Shown here: positions 34,335-42,686 of the stretch, piece by piece | Layout of the letters: each line of letters begins with the position of its first letter | Numbering within the stretch: the stretch's first letter is position 1 | Origin: Occallatibacter sp. | GTDB lineage: Bacteria; Acidobacteriota; Terriglobia; Terriglobales; Acidobacteriaceae | Length of the DNA stretch: 64,000 bases | NCBI GenBank assembly: GCA_031296305.1 | Contig: JARLFZ010000001.1 | Coordinates: 1 to 64,000, forward strand | Reading direction: 5' to 3' | Notes under the pieces: model-generated | What the model saw: only the letters and a program-made list of their open reading frames with translations | What the model was told of the DNA's origin: nothing | Databases searched by the model: none | Position numbers and translations under genes: made by a program

Positions 34335-34751
34335 TTGACGGATTACGGCGAGTTGGCGCAAAAATTGAGCAACCAGCGGTCGCGCGCCCAGTCGGCCCAG
34401 GAGGCGGAGACCGAGCAGGGAATGGGTCACGCCGAAGTTTACGAGCGCGTGAAGCTCCACATCCTGAACGAAATCGAAAAGGCAAACGCGGAGATGCGCA
34501 AGCGGAAGCTTGACACCATCGAACGTGTCCTCGTTCCCTCTTGCCGGGGAAAGCTCTGTCTGACGTACGGATCGAGGCTCCTTTGTACTGTCGAGTTCCA
34601 GGAGGCGAAAGGTCAAATTGCGGCCGTGATCTCGGGACCGCCGAATGCCCTCGAAATCTCCAGAAAAGAATTCCCGTTAATCGAAGGATGCGATCCCGAG
34701 CAGATTGCAGTTGAGATTGTCTCCGGGCTTCTCATGGGAGAATTCTCTTGA
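34335..34751 (+). CDS. Hypothetical protein in nuo locus (138 aa)
   Basis: A 138-residue soluble protein. The N-terminal half is a charged helix, probably coiled coil (residues 8-60). The second half looks like alternating strands (GKLCLTYGSRLLCTVEFQEA, GQIAAVISGPPNAL) and ends in a helix (DPEQIAVEIVSGLLMGEF). TTG 34335 has GAGGG five bases upstream. Its stop overlaps the next gene as TTGA. No family was recognised. The position between nuoD and nuoE suggests a link to complex I, but nothing proves it. Confidence 0.6.
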   Translation: MTDYGELAQKLSNQRSRAQSAQEAETEQGMGHAEVYERVKLHILNEIEKANAEMRKRKLDTIERVLVPSCRGKLCLTYGSRLLCTVEFQEAKGQIAAVISGPPNALEISRKEFPLIEGCDPEQIAVEIVSGLLMGEFS

Positions 34752-35110
34752 CGGTAGGAGCAAGCAGAACTGTCGATGCCGCTCCCGGAGGATATCCGGC
34801 CGCAACGGATCAGCGCGTCTTTGCCGAGCTCTGGATCTCGCTCGCTTCCCTGCTCCGCAGCTACACCGCGGCACACGGATTGCACGACAATCGCCACGCC
34901 ACGATCGTGGCGGACGAGGAAGAAATTACGGTTTACCACCAGGAAAAGTGGCTCCGCCTCGAGCGCGACCTCGCAATCGTGACCTGGACGCGAGAAAATG
35001 GAAGCAGTGGAAGAATGGAAATCTCGGACTCCGGTCGATTGCGGAGCGGAGCGAGCGAGGAAGAGATGGATCTGGCAGCCGAAGCCTGGGCACGGGAGTT
35101 GATGCGATGA
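34748..35110 (+). CDS. Hypothetical protein in nuo locus (120 aa)
   Basis: A 120-residue soluble protein with a helix (AELWISLASLLRSYTAAHGL), a strand-rich middle (HATIVADEEEITVYHQEKWL, LAIVTWTRENG) and a C-terminal acidic helix. TTG 34748 overlaps the preceding stop, and its own stop overlaps the nuoE start as ATGA, so it is translationally coupled on both sides. No family was recognised. The tight coupling makes a role in complex I expression or assembly plausible, as inference only. Confidence 0.6.
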   Translation: MTVGASRTVDAAPGGYPAATDQRVFAELWISLASLLRSYTAAHGLHDNRHATIVADEEEITVYHQEKWLRLERDLAIVTWTRENGSSGRMEISDSGRLRSGASEEEMDLAAEAWARELMR

Positions 35111-35640
35111 GCCCCACAAGCGAAACCATGTCCCTCTTCTCGCCTGCGCTGGCCAGGCGCTTCGACGCGCTCGTCGAGAAGTATCCCGTGAAGCGCTCGG
35201 CGCTCATCCCCATGCTGCTCTACGCGCAGGATGAAGTCGGCTATCTCTCTGACGCGGTCGTCGCCGAGGTCGCCCAACGCATCGGCATTACGGAGCTCGA
35301 GGTTCGCAACGTCGCCACCTATTATTCGATGCTCCGCTTCAAGCCTGCCGGCAAATTCAATATTCAGGTCTGCACTAACATCAGTTGCATGCTGCGCGGC
35401 GCGTACGAAGTTTATGAGCGCTTTCAGGAGGAACTTGGCGTCGGCCCCAAAGGCGTAACGTCCGACGGCCTCTTCTCCGTCGAAGAAGTGGAGTGCATCG
35501 GCGCTTGTTGTTGGGCGCCCGCCATTCAGGTGAACTACGACTTTCACGACGACCTAAAGCCCGATCTCGTCCCCGGCATTCTCGACCAGTACCGGAATCC
35601 AATCCAAGACCAGGAAAAAGACCAGGAAAAGAATGCCTAG
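35107..35640 (+). CDS. nuoE: NADH-quinone oxidoreductase subunit E
   Basis: 24-kDa family subunit carrying a 2Fe-2S cluster in the NADH module. The 177-residue protein has the ligand pattern CTNISC and CIGAC at the expected distance, and the helical start RFDALVEKYPVKRSALIPML. ATG 35107 overlaps the preceding gene; Met8 is an alternative. The end overlaps nuoF by eight bases. The C-terminal tail is Gln/Lys/Asp-rich. Confidence 0.95.
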   Translation: MSPTSETMSLFSPALARRFDALVEKYPVKRSALIPMLLYAQDEVGYLSDAVVAEVAQRIGITELEVRNVATYYSMLRFKPAGKFNIQVCTNISCMLRGAYEVYERFQEELGVGPKGVTSDGLFSVEEVECIGACCWAPAIQVNYDFHDDLKPDLVPGILDQYRNPIQDQEKDQEKNA

Positions 35641-36946
35641 GCTCGTCTCCCATCCCGACGAAATAAAGCTCGTCTCCCGCCGCTTCGGCATGGGCGCGAC
35701 CAACATCGACCGCTATCTCGAGCTGGGCGGTTACGAGGCCGTGAAGAAATGCCTCGCCCAGGGCCCCGAGTGGATCGTCGAGGAAATGAAGGCCAGCGGC
35801 CTTCGCGGGCGTGGCGGCGCGGGCTTCTCGGCGGGCATGAAGTGGTCTTTCGTTCCCAAGCAATCCGCCAAGCCCAAGTACATCCTCGTCAACGGCGACG
35901 AGAGTGAGCCCGGAACCTGCAAAGATCACCTCATCTTTCTGCACGATCCGCATGCCGTCATCGAGGGCACGATCATCGCCGGTCTCGCCGTCGGCGCGAA
36001 GATGGGTTTCATCTACCTGCGCGGCGAGTATCGTTATCTTCTCGAAATCATGGAGCGCGCCGTCGCCGACGCCTACGATCGCGGCTATCTCGGCAAGAAC
36101 ATCTTCGGTTCCGGCAACGAGTTCCAGATCATCACGCAAACCGGCGCAGGCGCATACGAAGTGGGCGAAGAGTCAGCGCTCATGGAGTCGCTCGAAGGCA
36201 AGCGCGGCGTACCCCGCATCAAGCCGCCCTTCCCTGCTGTCGTCGGCCTCTACGGCGGTCCCACGGTCATCAACAACGCCGAAACCATCGCCACCGTACC
36301 CCAGGTCATCACCATGGGCGCCCAAGCGTATGCGGCTTTGGGCACTCCGCGCAATGGCGGCACGCGGCTGTTCTGCATCAGCGGCCACGTGGAACGACCC
36401 GGCGTGTACGAACTGCCCATGGGCTACAACCTCAAAAAAATGATCTACGAAGTAGCAGGCGGCATTCGCGGCGGACGGAAATTGAAAGCCGTCGTCCCCG
36501 GCGGCTCGTCCACGCCCGTCCTCTTGCCTGAAGAGATCGATATCGGCATGGACTTCGACCAGGTGGGCAAAGCCGGCTCCATGCTTGGCTCGGGCGGCGT
36601 CGTCGTCATCGACGATCAGACCTGCATCGTCGAATTCGCGCTCCGCACCATCAGCTTCTATGCGCATGAGAGCTGCGGTTGGTGCATTCCCTGTCGCGAG
36701 GGCACTGACTGGCTCAAGAAATCGCTCACCCGATTCCACGCCGGCTTCGGAACTGACGCCGACATCGGCAACATGCAGTACCTGGCCGAGAACATGCTGG
36801 GCCGCACCTTTTGCCCGCTAGGCGACGCCGCCGCCATGCCCACCATCGCGTTCCTCAAGAAGTTTCGCAAGGAGTTTGAAGATCACCTGAACGGAACGCC
36901 GTGCCCATTCGCGCGGGAAGGTGTACCGCAGCTAACAGTTGTATAG
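35633..36946 (+). CDS. nuoF: NADH-quinone oxidoreductase subunit F
   Basis: 51-kDa subunit that binds NADH and FMN and carries a 4Fe-4S cluster. The 437-residue protein has GLRGRGGAGFSAGMKW (NADH/FMN site), NGDESEPGTCKD, and the cluster ligands SCGWCIPC with a later TFCPLGD. Length and motifs are normal. A family A repeat follows within 15 bases of the stop. Confidence 0.98.
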   Translation: MPRLVSHPDEIKLVSRRFGMGATNIDRYLELGGYEAVKKCLAQGPEWIVEEMKASGLRGRGGAGFSAGMKWSFVPKQSAKPKYILVNGDESEPGTCKDHLIFLHDPHAVIEGTIIAGLAVGAKMGFIYLRGEYRYLLEIMERAVADAYDRGYLGKNIFGSGNEFQIITQTGAGAYEVGEESALMESLEGKRGVPRIKPPFPAVVGLYGGPTVINNAETIATVPQVITMGAQAYAALGTPRNGGTRLFCISGHVERPGVYELPMGYNLKKMIYEVAGGIRGGRKLKAVVPGGSSTPVLLPEEIDIGMDFDQVGKAGSMLGSGGVVVIDDQTCIVEFALRTISFYAHESCGWCIPCREGTDWLKKSLTRFHAGFGTDADIGNMQYLAENMLGRTFCPLGDAAAMPTIAFLKKFRKEFEDHLNGTPCPFAREGVPQLTVV

Positions 36947-36960
36947 GCAGACCGAGGCTT

Positions 36961-37027
36961 TGAAAGGGCACGGCTTGAGCCGTGCCGAATGGAAGAAGCG
37001 AAGTTCGGGGCTTTAGCCCCTGAGGGA
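36961..37027 (+). repeat. Dual-hairpin element, family A, copy 3
   Basis: Palindromes GGCACGGCTTGAGCCGTGCC (36967-36986) and GGGGCTTTAGCCCC (37007-37020) fill the nuoF-nuoG gap. The terminal GAGGGA lies 13 bases before the nuoG ATG and may serve as its ribosome site. Confidence 0.85.
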
Positions 37028-37040
37028 CCGCAAACAACGA

Positions 37041-39365
37041 ATGCCCGATGTCACCTTCACAGTCGACGGCAAAAAGCTCACCGCTCCGGCGGGAACGCTG
37101 CTCATTGACGCTTGCCGCAAAGCCGGTATCGAAATTCCCGCCTTCTGCTATTACCCGGGCCTGAGCCTCCAGGCCGCCTGCCGCATGTGCGTCGTACGCC
37201 AGGAAAAAGTGCCCAAGCTGCAAACCGCCTGCACCACCACCGTCGCCGAGGGCCAGGTTTTCATCACCGAATCGCCGGAAATCGCGCAGGCGCGCAAGGC
37301 CACCATCGAATTGCTCCTCGGCAATCACCCGCTCGATTGTCCTGTGTGCGACGCGGGCGGCGAGTGCGAATTGCAGGACATGACCTTCAAGTACGGCGCT
37401 GGCGAAAGCCACTACGTCGAGGTCAAGCATCACCGCGACGAGCAGCAATGGTCGCCCGCCGTCTTCTACGATCGTCCGCGCTGCATCCTCTGTTACCGCT
37501 GCATCCGCATGTGCGGCGAGGGCATGGACGTCTGGGCCCTCGGCATCCACAATCGCGGCGCAAACTCCGTCATCGTTCCCAACGACCATCAGCAACTCGA
37601 CTGCGAACAATGTGGCATGTGCATTGACGTGTGCCCCGTGGGCGCGCTCACCAGCGGCAGCTATCGCTACAAGACGCGCCCCTGGGAGATGAGCCACGTT
37701 TCGACTGTGTGCACGCACTGCGCCGACGGCTGCAAGGTGACTCTCGGTGTCCGCTCCACCAACGACGGCGCCGAAATTGTCCGCGCCGACAATCGCGACA
37801 AGAGCGGCATCAACAACGATTTTCTTTGCGCAAAGGGCCGCTTCGGTTTCGACTTTGTCGAGAGCCCCGACCGTTTAACGCAGCCGCTGGTCCGCAACGC
37901 AGCCGGCAAACTCGAACCCGCCACCTGGGAGCACGCGCTTCGCGTTGCCGCCGCCAAGCTAAAAGAGATTCGCGATGCGCGCGGCGGCGCGGCAATCGGT
38001 GTCATCGGCTCCGACCGCACCACCAACGAAGAGAATTACCTGCTGCAGAAGTTCGCACGCACGGTGCTTCAGACCAACAACATTGACCACGAGCGTACCA
38101 CCGACTACGCGGCCTTTGCCCACGCCCTCGCCGGAACCGCCGGCAAGACCGCAAGCCTCCGCGACATCTCTTCCGCCTGCGCCATTCTTCTGGTCGGCGG
38201 CAACCCCACCGAGGAGCATCCGCTTCTCGCCTGGCTCTTGCGCACCAACGTGCGCCTCAACCGCGCGCGCCTTTACATCGCCAACTCCAAGCCCATCAAG
38301 CTCGACCGCCAGGCCAAAGCCACACAGGAACTTCCGCCCGACGGCTTTAAGAGCCTCGCCGCGTTTCTCGATCAAGGCACATCCGACTTCAGCAAGTCAC
38401 TCCAAGCTGAGGAATCGCTCGTAGTCCTCTTCGGCGAAGAGTTTCGCGGCGAGGCGGTCGAAAACCTCGTTGCCTGGGGCTTGAAGCGCGGTAATGTGCG
38501 CTTTGCTTATCTTGGCGACCACTCCAACTCGCGCGGCGCTGCCGATATGGGCCTCTTCCCCGACCTTTTACCCGGCTACGTTCCGATCGAAGCACCCGGC
38601 GCATTCGCCGAATATCCCAATCGCCCCGCCGCGCCCGGCAAAACGCTGCCGCAGATGCTCGAAGCCGCTTCGAACGGCGAACTCGGCGCGCTCCTTGTGG
38701 TTGGCGCCAACCCGGTTTCCCGCGCCAAACTCGATCACGCCGCCCTCAAGAACACCTTCATCATCGTGCAAGACCTTTTCCTCACGGAAACCGCGGCTCT
38801 CGCCGATGTCGTTCTGCCCGCCGCCAGCCTTTACGAAAAATCCGGCACCGTCACCAACACCTACGGCGACATTCAGATGGTGCGCAAGGCCGCCGACCGC
38901 GCCGGAGTCAAGCCGGATTTCGAGATTCTCGTCCGCCTCGCCGGAGCCATGGGAGTCGACGTCAGCACTCTGGTTCCCTTCGGCAAACGCGGCACCACGG
39001 GCGATCTCGGCCAGTCGCGCGGCGCGCAGGCCGGCGAAGCCGATCGCCACGCCGTCTGGCTTGAAGCCAACAACCTCGAACCCAAGCTGAGCCCCTTCGA
39101 TCCGCTCGCGCTTCTCGACGAAATCGAGCGCCTTGTCCCCGGCTACACTCTCGATCGCATCAATCTTTTCGCAGGCAACGACGTGCATACGAAACTCGAA
39201 GCCACGCCCGGATTTGTGCCGGTGCAGGCGCTCTCAAACCCGGACCTGATCGTTCCTGCGCACGATACGCTTTTCACCTCGGGAACGCTGGGGCAATACA
39301 GCACAGCGCTCAAGCAACTCACGCAGCACCAAGCCAAAGAACTGGCCGAAACCGCCGCCGACTGA
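37041..39365 (+). CDS. nuoG: NADH-quinone oxidoreductase subunit G
   Basis: 75-kDa subunit of the NADH module. The 774-residue protein starts with a 2Fe-2S domain (CYYPGLSLQAACRMC, then a fourth Cys), followed by the His-Cys3 motif (HPLDCPVCDAGGEC) and two 4Fe-4S sets (RCILCYRCIRMC; CEQCGMCIDVCP). A further Cys group comes at VCTHCADGCK, then an inactive molybdopterin-oxidoreductase-like domain to the end. Length is within the usual range. It is separated from nuoF and nuoH by repeat elements. Confidence 0.96.
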   Translation: MPDVTFTVDGKKLTAPAGTLLIDACRKAGIEIPAFCYYPGLSLQAACRMCVVRQEKVPKLQTACTTTVAEGQVFITESPEIAQARKATIELLLGNHPLDCPVCDAGGECELQDMTFKYGAGESHYVEVKHHRDEQQWSPAVFYDRPRCILCYRCIRMCGEGMDVWALGIHNRGANSVIVPNDHQQLDCEQCGMCIDVCPVGALTSGSYRYKTRPWEMSHVSTVCTHCADGCKVTLGVRSTNDGAEIVRADNRDKSGINNDFLCAKGRFGFDFVESPDRLTQPLVRNAAGKLEPATWEHALRVAAAKLKEIRDARGGAAIGVIGSDRTTNEENYLLQKFARTVLQTNNIDHERTTDYAAFAHALAGTAGKTASLRDISSACAILLVGGNPTEEHPLLAWLLRTNVRLNRARLYIANSKPIKLDRQAKATQELPPDGFKSLAAFLDQGTSDFSKSLQAEESLVVLFGEEFRGEAVENLVAWGLKRGNVRFAYLGDHSNSRGAADMGLFPDLLPGYVPIEAPGAFAEYPNRPAAPGKTLPQMLEAASNGELGALLVVGANPVSRAKLDHAALKNTFIIVQDLFLTETAALADVVLPAASLYEKSGTVTNTYGDIQMVRKAADRAGVKPDFEILVRLAGAMGVDVSTLVPFGKRGTTGDLGQSRGAQAGEADRHAVWLEANNLEPKLSPFDPLALLDEIERLVPGYTLDRINLFAGNDVHTKLEATPGFVPVQALSNPDLIVPAHDTLFTSGTLGQYSTALKQLTQHQAKELAETAAD

Positions 39366-39376
39366 CGTAGAACTGG

Positions 39377-39424
39377 GTGCCCCATCCATTTCGCGCGCTT
39401 TGCGAAATGGGTGGGATAGCACAA
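39377..39424 (+). repeat. Palindromic element, family D
   Basis: Nested inverted repeat: outer GTGC and GCAC, inner CCATTTCGC and GCGAAATGG, with G-rich mismatched joints. It lies in the 104-base nuoG-nuoH gap. Confidence 0.7.
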
Positions 39425-39469
39425 ATGAAAACCTCGGAGTAGCGATCTACTCGTAAAGGCCAAACGCAC

Positions 39470-40516
39470 GTGACCATCCTCGCATTCTTTCTCTGGAGCC
39501 TGGCGAAAGTCGCCGTCATGACGGTGGTGATGCTCATGGGCATCGCCTACACCGTGCTCCTCGAGCGCAAGCTGGTGGGCCGCATCCAGAACCGCTGGGG
39601 ACCCACCCGCGTCGGCCCCTTCGGCCTTCTGCAGCCGCTCGTCGATGGCGCCAAGTCTTTCCTCAAAGAGGATCTGATCCCCACCGCCGTCTACCGCCCG
39701 CTCTATTTGCTCGCGCCCATTATTGCTCTTGGCTGTGCGCTCATCTCCATCTCCGTGGTTCCGTTTGGCGCGCCGGGCATGGGCCCACAAGGCTTCGATC
39801 TTTTTGAGATTTCAAATATCAACGTCGGCCTGCTCGTCATTCTCGGCATCACTTCCATGAGCGTGTACGGCATCGCCCTGGCCGGCTGGTCGTCGAACAA
39901 TAAGTATTCGCTGCTAGGCGCGCTGCGCTCTTCCGCGCAGATGATCAGCTACGAGTTAGCTCTCGGCCTATCGCTCGTCGGCGTAGTCCTTCGCGCCGGC
40001 TCGCTCAATCTCCGCGTCATCGTCGAGCAGCAAGCCACTTACGGCATCGCGACATGGAACATCCTTGGTGGGGGCCAGTTCATTGCTTTCTTCATTTACC
40101 TGATGGCCGCGTTCGCCGAGACCAACCGCTCGCCGTTCGATTTACCTGAAGCCGAAAGCGAACTCGTCGGCGGCTATCACACCGAATACAGCTCCATGAA
40201 GTTCGCCATGTTCTTCATGGCCGAGTACGGCAACATGATCAACGTGGGCTGCGTGGCCACGCTGCTATTTCTCGGCGGATGGACCAGCCCGCTCGGCGAT
40301 CTGATGGGGCCATTCCAGAGCACCTGGATCAATGCGTTGCTCCCGCTCGTTTGGTTTGCGGGTAAAGTTTTCGCTTTCCTATGCCTCTACGTCTGGGTAC
40401 GCGGCACACTGCCGCGCTTCCGCTATGACCAACTGATGAACTTCGGCTGGAAGTTTTTGCTTCCGCTGGCCATTTTGAACGTTGTGGGAACAAGCCTCTG
40501 GCTTGCATATCGCTAA
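39470..40516 (+). CDS. nuoH: NADH-quinone oxidoreductase subunit H
   Basis: Membrane subunit that forms the quinone channel with NuoB and NuoD. The 348-residue protein has about eight membrane segments and the conserved loops ERKLVGRIQNRWGPTRVGPF and ETNRSPFDLPEAESELVGGY. The start is GTG 39470. nuoI, which normally follows, is absent; a family B repeat and a reversed gene come next. Confidence 0.97.
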   Translation: MTILAFFLWSLAKVAVMTVVMLMGIAYTVLLERKLVGRIQNRWGPTRVGPFGLLQPLVDGAKSFLKEDLIPTAVYRPLYLLAPIIALGCALISISVVPFGAPGMGPQGFDLFEISNINVGLLVILGITSMSVYGIALAGWSSNNKYSLLGALRSSAQMISYELALGLSLVGVVLRAGSLNLRVIVEQQATYGIATWNILGGGQFIAFFIYLMAAFAETNRSPFDLPEAESELVGGYHTEYSSMKFAMFFMAEYGNMINVGCVATLLFLGGWTSPLGDLMGPFQSTWINALLPLVWFAGKVFAFLCLYVWVRGTLPRFRYDQLMNFGWKFLLPLAILNVVGTSLWLAYR

Positions 40517-40551
40517 GGATCGCGAGCGCGCCGCACTCTCCGCACATGATC

Positions 40552-40617
40552 GGTGCCCCGGTCCCTCGCTCTTGGGGACCGGGGATGATCGCAACACAAA
40601 CCTATTTTGGAATCGCT
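40552..40617 (+). repeat. Palindromic element, family B, copy 3
   Basis: CCCCGGTCCC and GGGGACCGGGG form the hairpin; the 3' flank ends TTTTGGAATCGCT, matching copy 1 at 31188-31264. It lies between the convergent ends of nuoH and the reversed membrane gene. Confidence 0.75.
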
Positions 40618-40629
40618 CTAAGAAGCCGC

Positions 40630-41430
40630 TCAGAACGCCTTGGGCGCTGCGCCCGTCTTGGCTGCAAGAAAATCCTTAACGCCAATGCCCGCAAAATAGA
40701 GACACGCGAGCACCGATAGATACACCCCAGCGCCAATGGAAATCGCCTGCGACACCTGTTTCGTCATTTCCTTCACCATCGGATCGTTCGGGTCAATCCC
40801 CGTGCCGCCCAAGGCCGCTGCGGGACTAAGGCTGCTGTGCGCAATCAGCCCGACAATCAGCATAAAGAGCAGCGGCAATACTCCGCCCAACACCGCGAGC
40901 TTGTCCTTCCAGAAGTAGCGAACAAACGGCCCAAGCAAACACACAAAAGCCAGAAGCCCGTAGATTCCTGTGCTGGCGCTGCCCGTGCCCGCCTGCATAG
41001 CAACGTCGAGCGCGTTCTTGGCATTGATGAAACCAAGCAACTGCCAGAACGTGAAGCTCATATTGCCGCCCATCGGACTCTGGATGGAAACCGCATTCAA
41101 AAATATCCACCCAATGATCAGAACCAACAGCGCAACCAGGTTGACCGCGCCAACTCGGGCCACGAGGCCAGAGAACATCTCCGCGCCCTTGCCTTTTGCC
41201 GCCAGCAATGCAGCCTGCGCCTGCTCCTTGGTCAACTGCGAATCCTGCACCACAAGCAGCGACACAATCTGCCCCGCATCATTGATCTCCGCGTCGACGG
41301 TCATTCCCACGGCCGGCGGAACTTCCGATCTCCACGTCCCTTCCAACATGAAAGGGTACTGTTGCCCTTCGATCACGACCAGGCCGTTGCCAGCACTCGT
41401 GTCACGAAGAATCTTGCCGCGCTTTGTCAT
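40630..41430 (-). CDS. Membrane protein with N-terminal OB-like domain
   Basis: A 266-residue protein of unknown function, reversed inside the nuo locus. The N-terminal 65 residues look like a small beta-barrel (GKILRDTSAGNGLVVIEGQQ, then VGMTVDAEI) resembling a cold-shock-type fold. A helical linker and four or five membrane segments follow. ATG 41430 has GGAGG five bases upstream; the frame open to 41472 has no such site. It occupies the place where nuoI would be expected. Confidence 0.75.
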   Translation of the reverse strand: MTKRGKILRDTSAGNGLVVIEGQQYPFMLEGTWRSEVPPAVGMTVDAEINDAGQIVSLLVVQDSQLTKEQAQAALLAAKGKGAEMFSGLVARVGAVNLVALLVLIIGWIFLNAVSIQSPMGGNMSFTFWQLLGFINAKNALDVAMQAGTGSASTGIYGLLAFVCLLGPFVRYFWKDKLAVLGGVLPLLFMLIVGLIAHSSLSPAAALGGTGIDPNDPMVKEMTKQVSQAISIGAGVYLSVLACLYFAGIGVKDFLAAKTGAAPKAF

Positions 41431-41823
41431 GTAAACCTCCAGGGATTTTGGTCCGACGAACCGGTCTGGCATGGTTCAGCCTGGCCGAGCAGACTGCGCG
41501 GTGGGCCGTTGGGGCTGAGAGGAAGTGCCATCCAGGGGCACATTGACTTGAAGGCAAAGCTAGAACACTTGCAGACAGTTTGTCCAGCAAAAATTGTCCG
41601 CATGTCTTGCGCACGAGCGCGTGTCGGCCCACCGAAACGTGGCCCAACAGAAATTCCCGGATCCCGGCCCGCGAGGGCCTTCTTCGCCCCTCTCTCGCCT
41701 CTTCGACCGTGATATTCTTGAACTTCCGTGTGCTCCTGAATGAATACGAACTTGGGTCTTGGATCTCCCAAACCGCGCCGGCTCGTGGAATTGTAAGCGC
41801 TTGATTTCGCTCGGTCATTGACG
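41431..41823. other. Intergenic region before nuoJ
   Basis: 393 bases without a supportable gene. It should hold promoters for the reversed membrane gene and perhaps for nuoJ. A direct repeat TTGTCC occurs twice near 41580-41600. No clear promoter or terminator was found. Confidence 0.4.
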
Positions 41824-42369
41824 ATGCACCTGATTTTGTTTTTCCTCTTTGCCGGATTCTGCCTCGCGGGAGCCATCAATCTCCTGTTGCAGACCCATCC
41901 CATCAACAGCGCCCTTTCGCTGATCGTGGTCATGACCTCGCTCGCGGTGCTCTATCTTCTGCTCGGCGCTGAATTTCTTGCCATTGCGCAAATCATTGTC
42001 TATGCCGGCGCCGTGATGGTGCTGTTCACCTTCGTGGTCATGCTGCTCAATGCCGGCCGCGAAGAACGCACCCTCGGCAGCCGCGCCGCGGCACGTGTCG
42101 GCTTTCCCGCTGTGGTAGTCCTCCTCGCGGTTCTTGCCACCATCATTCTCCGCGCGCAGGGTCTCGTCTCGGCCCACCTGGGCGCAGGCCTCACCAATGA
42201 TCCCAACGGCTCAAATCTTGTCGTCCTCAGCCAGGTGCTCTTTCACGAACTGCTTCTGCCCTTTGAGCTGACATCGGTGCTTATTCTCATCGCCATCCTC
42301 GGCGCTGTGGCCATCGCCCGCGCCGACGGATCGAAGGTTGACGGCGCGGAAAGGTCGGCCGAAAAATGA
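41824..42369 (+). CDS. nuoJ: NADH-quinone oxidoreductase subunit J
   Basis: Membrane-arm subunit. The 181-residue protein has five membrane segments ([60 protein letters not shown]). The frame opens at TTG 41818, but ATG 41824 is preferred as the better codon. Neither start has a good ribosome site. The stop overlaps nuoK as ATGA. Confidence 0.93.
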   Translation: MHLILFFLFAGFCLAGAINLLLQTHPINSALSLIVVMTSLAVLYLLLGAEFLAIAQIIVYAGAVMVLFTFVVMLLNAGREERTLGSRAAARVGFPAVVVLLAVLATIILRAQGLVSAHLGAGLTNDPNGSNLVVLSQVLFHELLLPFELTSVLILIAILGAVAIARADGSKVDGAERSAEK

Positions 42370-42686
42370 GCTTTCTGCATCACGATGTACCCCTTACCTG
42401 GTATCTGCTTCTAAGCGCCGCGCTCTTCTCGCTCGGCGTCGTCGGATTCCTCATCAAGCGCAACATCATCACCGTGTTCATGTCGATTGAGCTCATGCTC
42501 AACGCCGTCAATCTCTCCTTCGTCGTCTTTGCTTACCAGTGGCACGAGGTGAAAGGGCAGATCTTCGTCTTTTTCGTCATGATGGTCGCCGCTGCCGAAG
42601 CCGCCGTCGGTCTCGCCATCATTATTGCTGTCTTCCGTGTGCGCGCCACGCTGGCCGTCGACCGCATCAATCTGATGAAACTATGA
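42366..42686 (+). CDS. nuoK: NADH-quinone oxidoreductase subunit K
   Basis: Three-segment membrane subunit with conserved buried glutamates ([35 protein letters not shown]). 106 residues, normal length. Overlaps both nuoJ and nuoL by four bases as ATGA. Confidence 0.97.
   Translation: MSFLHHDVPLTWYLLLSAALFSLGVVGFLIKRNIITVFMSIELMLNAVNLSFVVFAYQWHEVKGQIFVFFVMMVAAAEAAVGLAIIIAVFRVRATLAVDRINLMKL

Noticed and set aside
41427-41933. 168-codon minus-strand frame before nuoJ
   Set aside because: Runs into nuoJ on the opposite strand, has no ribosome site and looks compositionally random.
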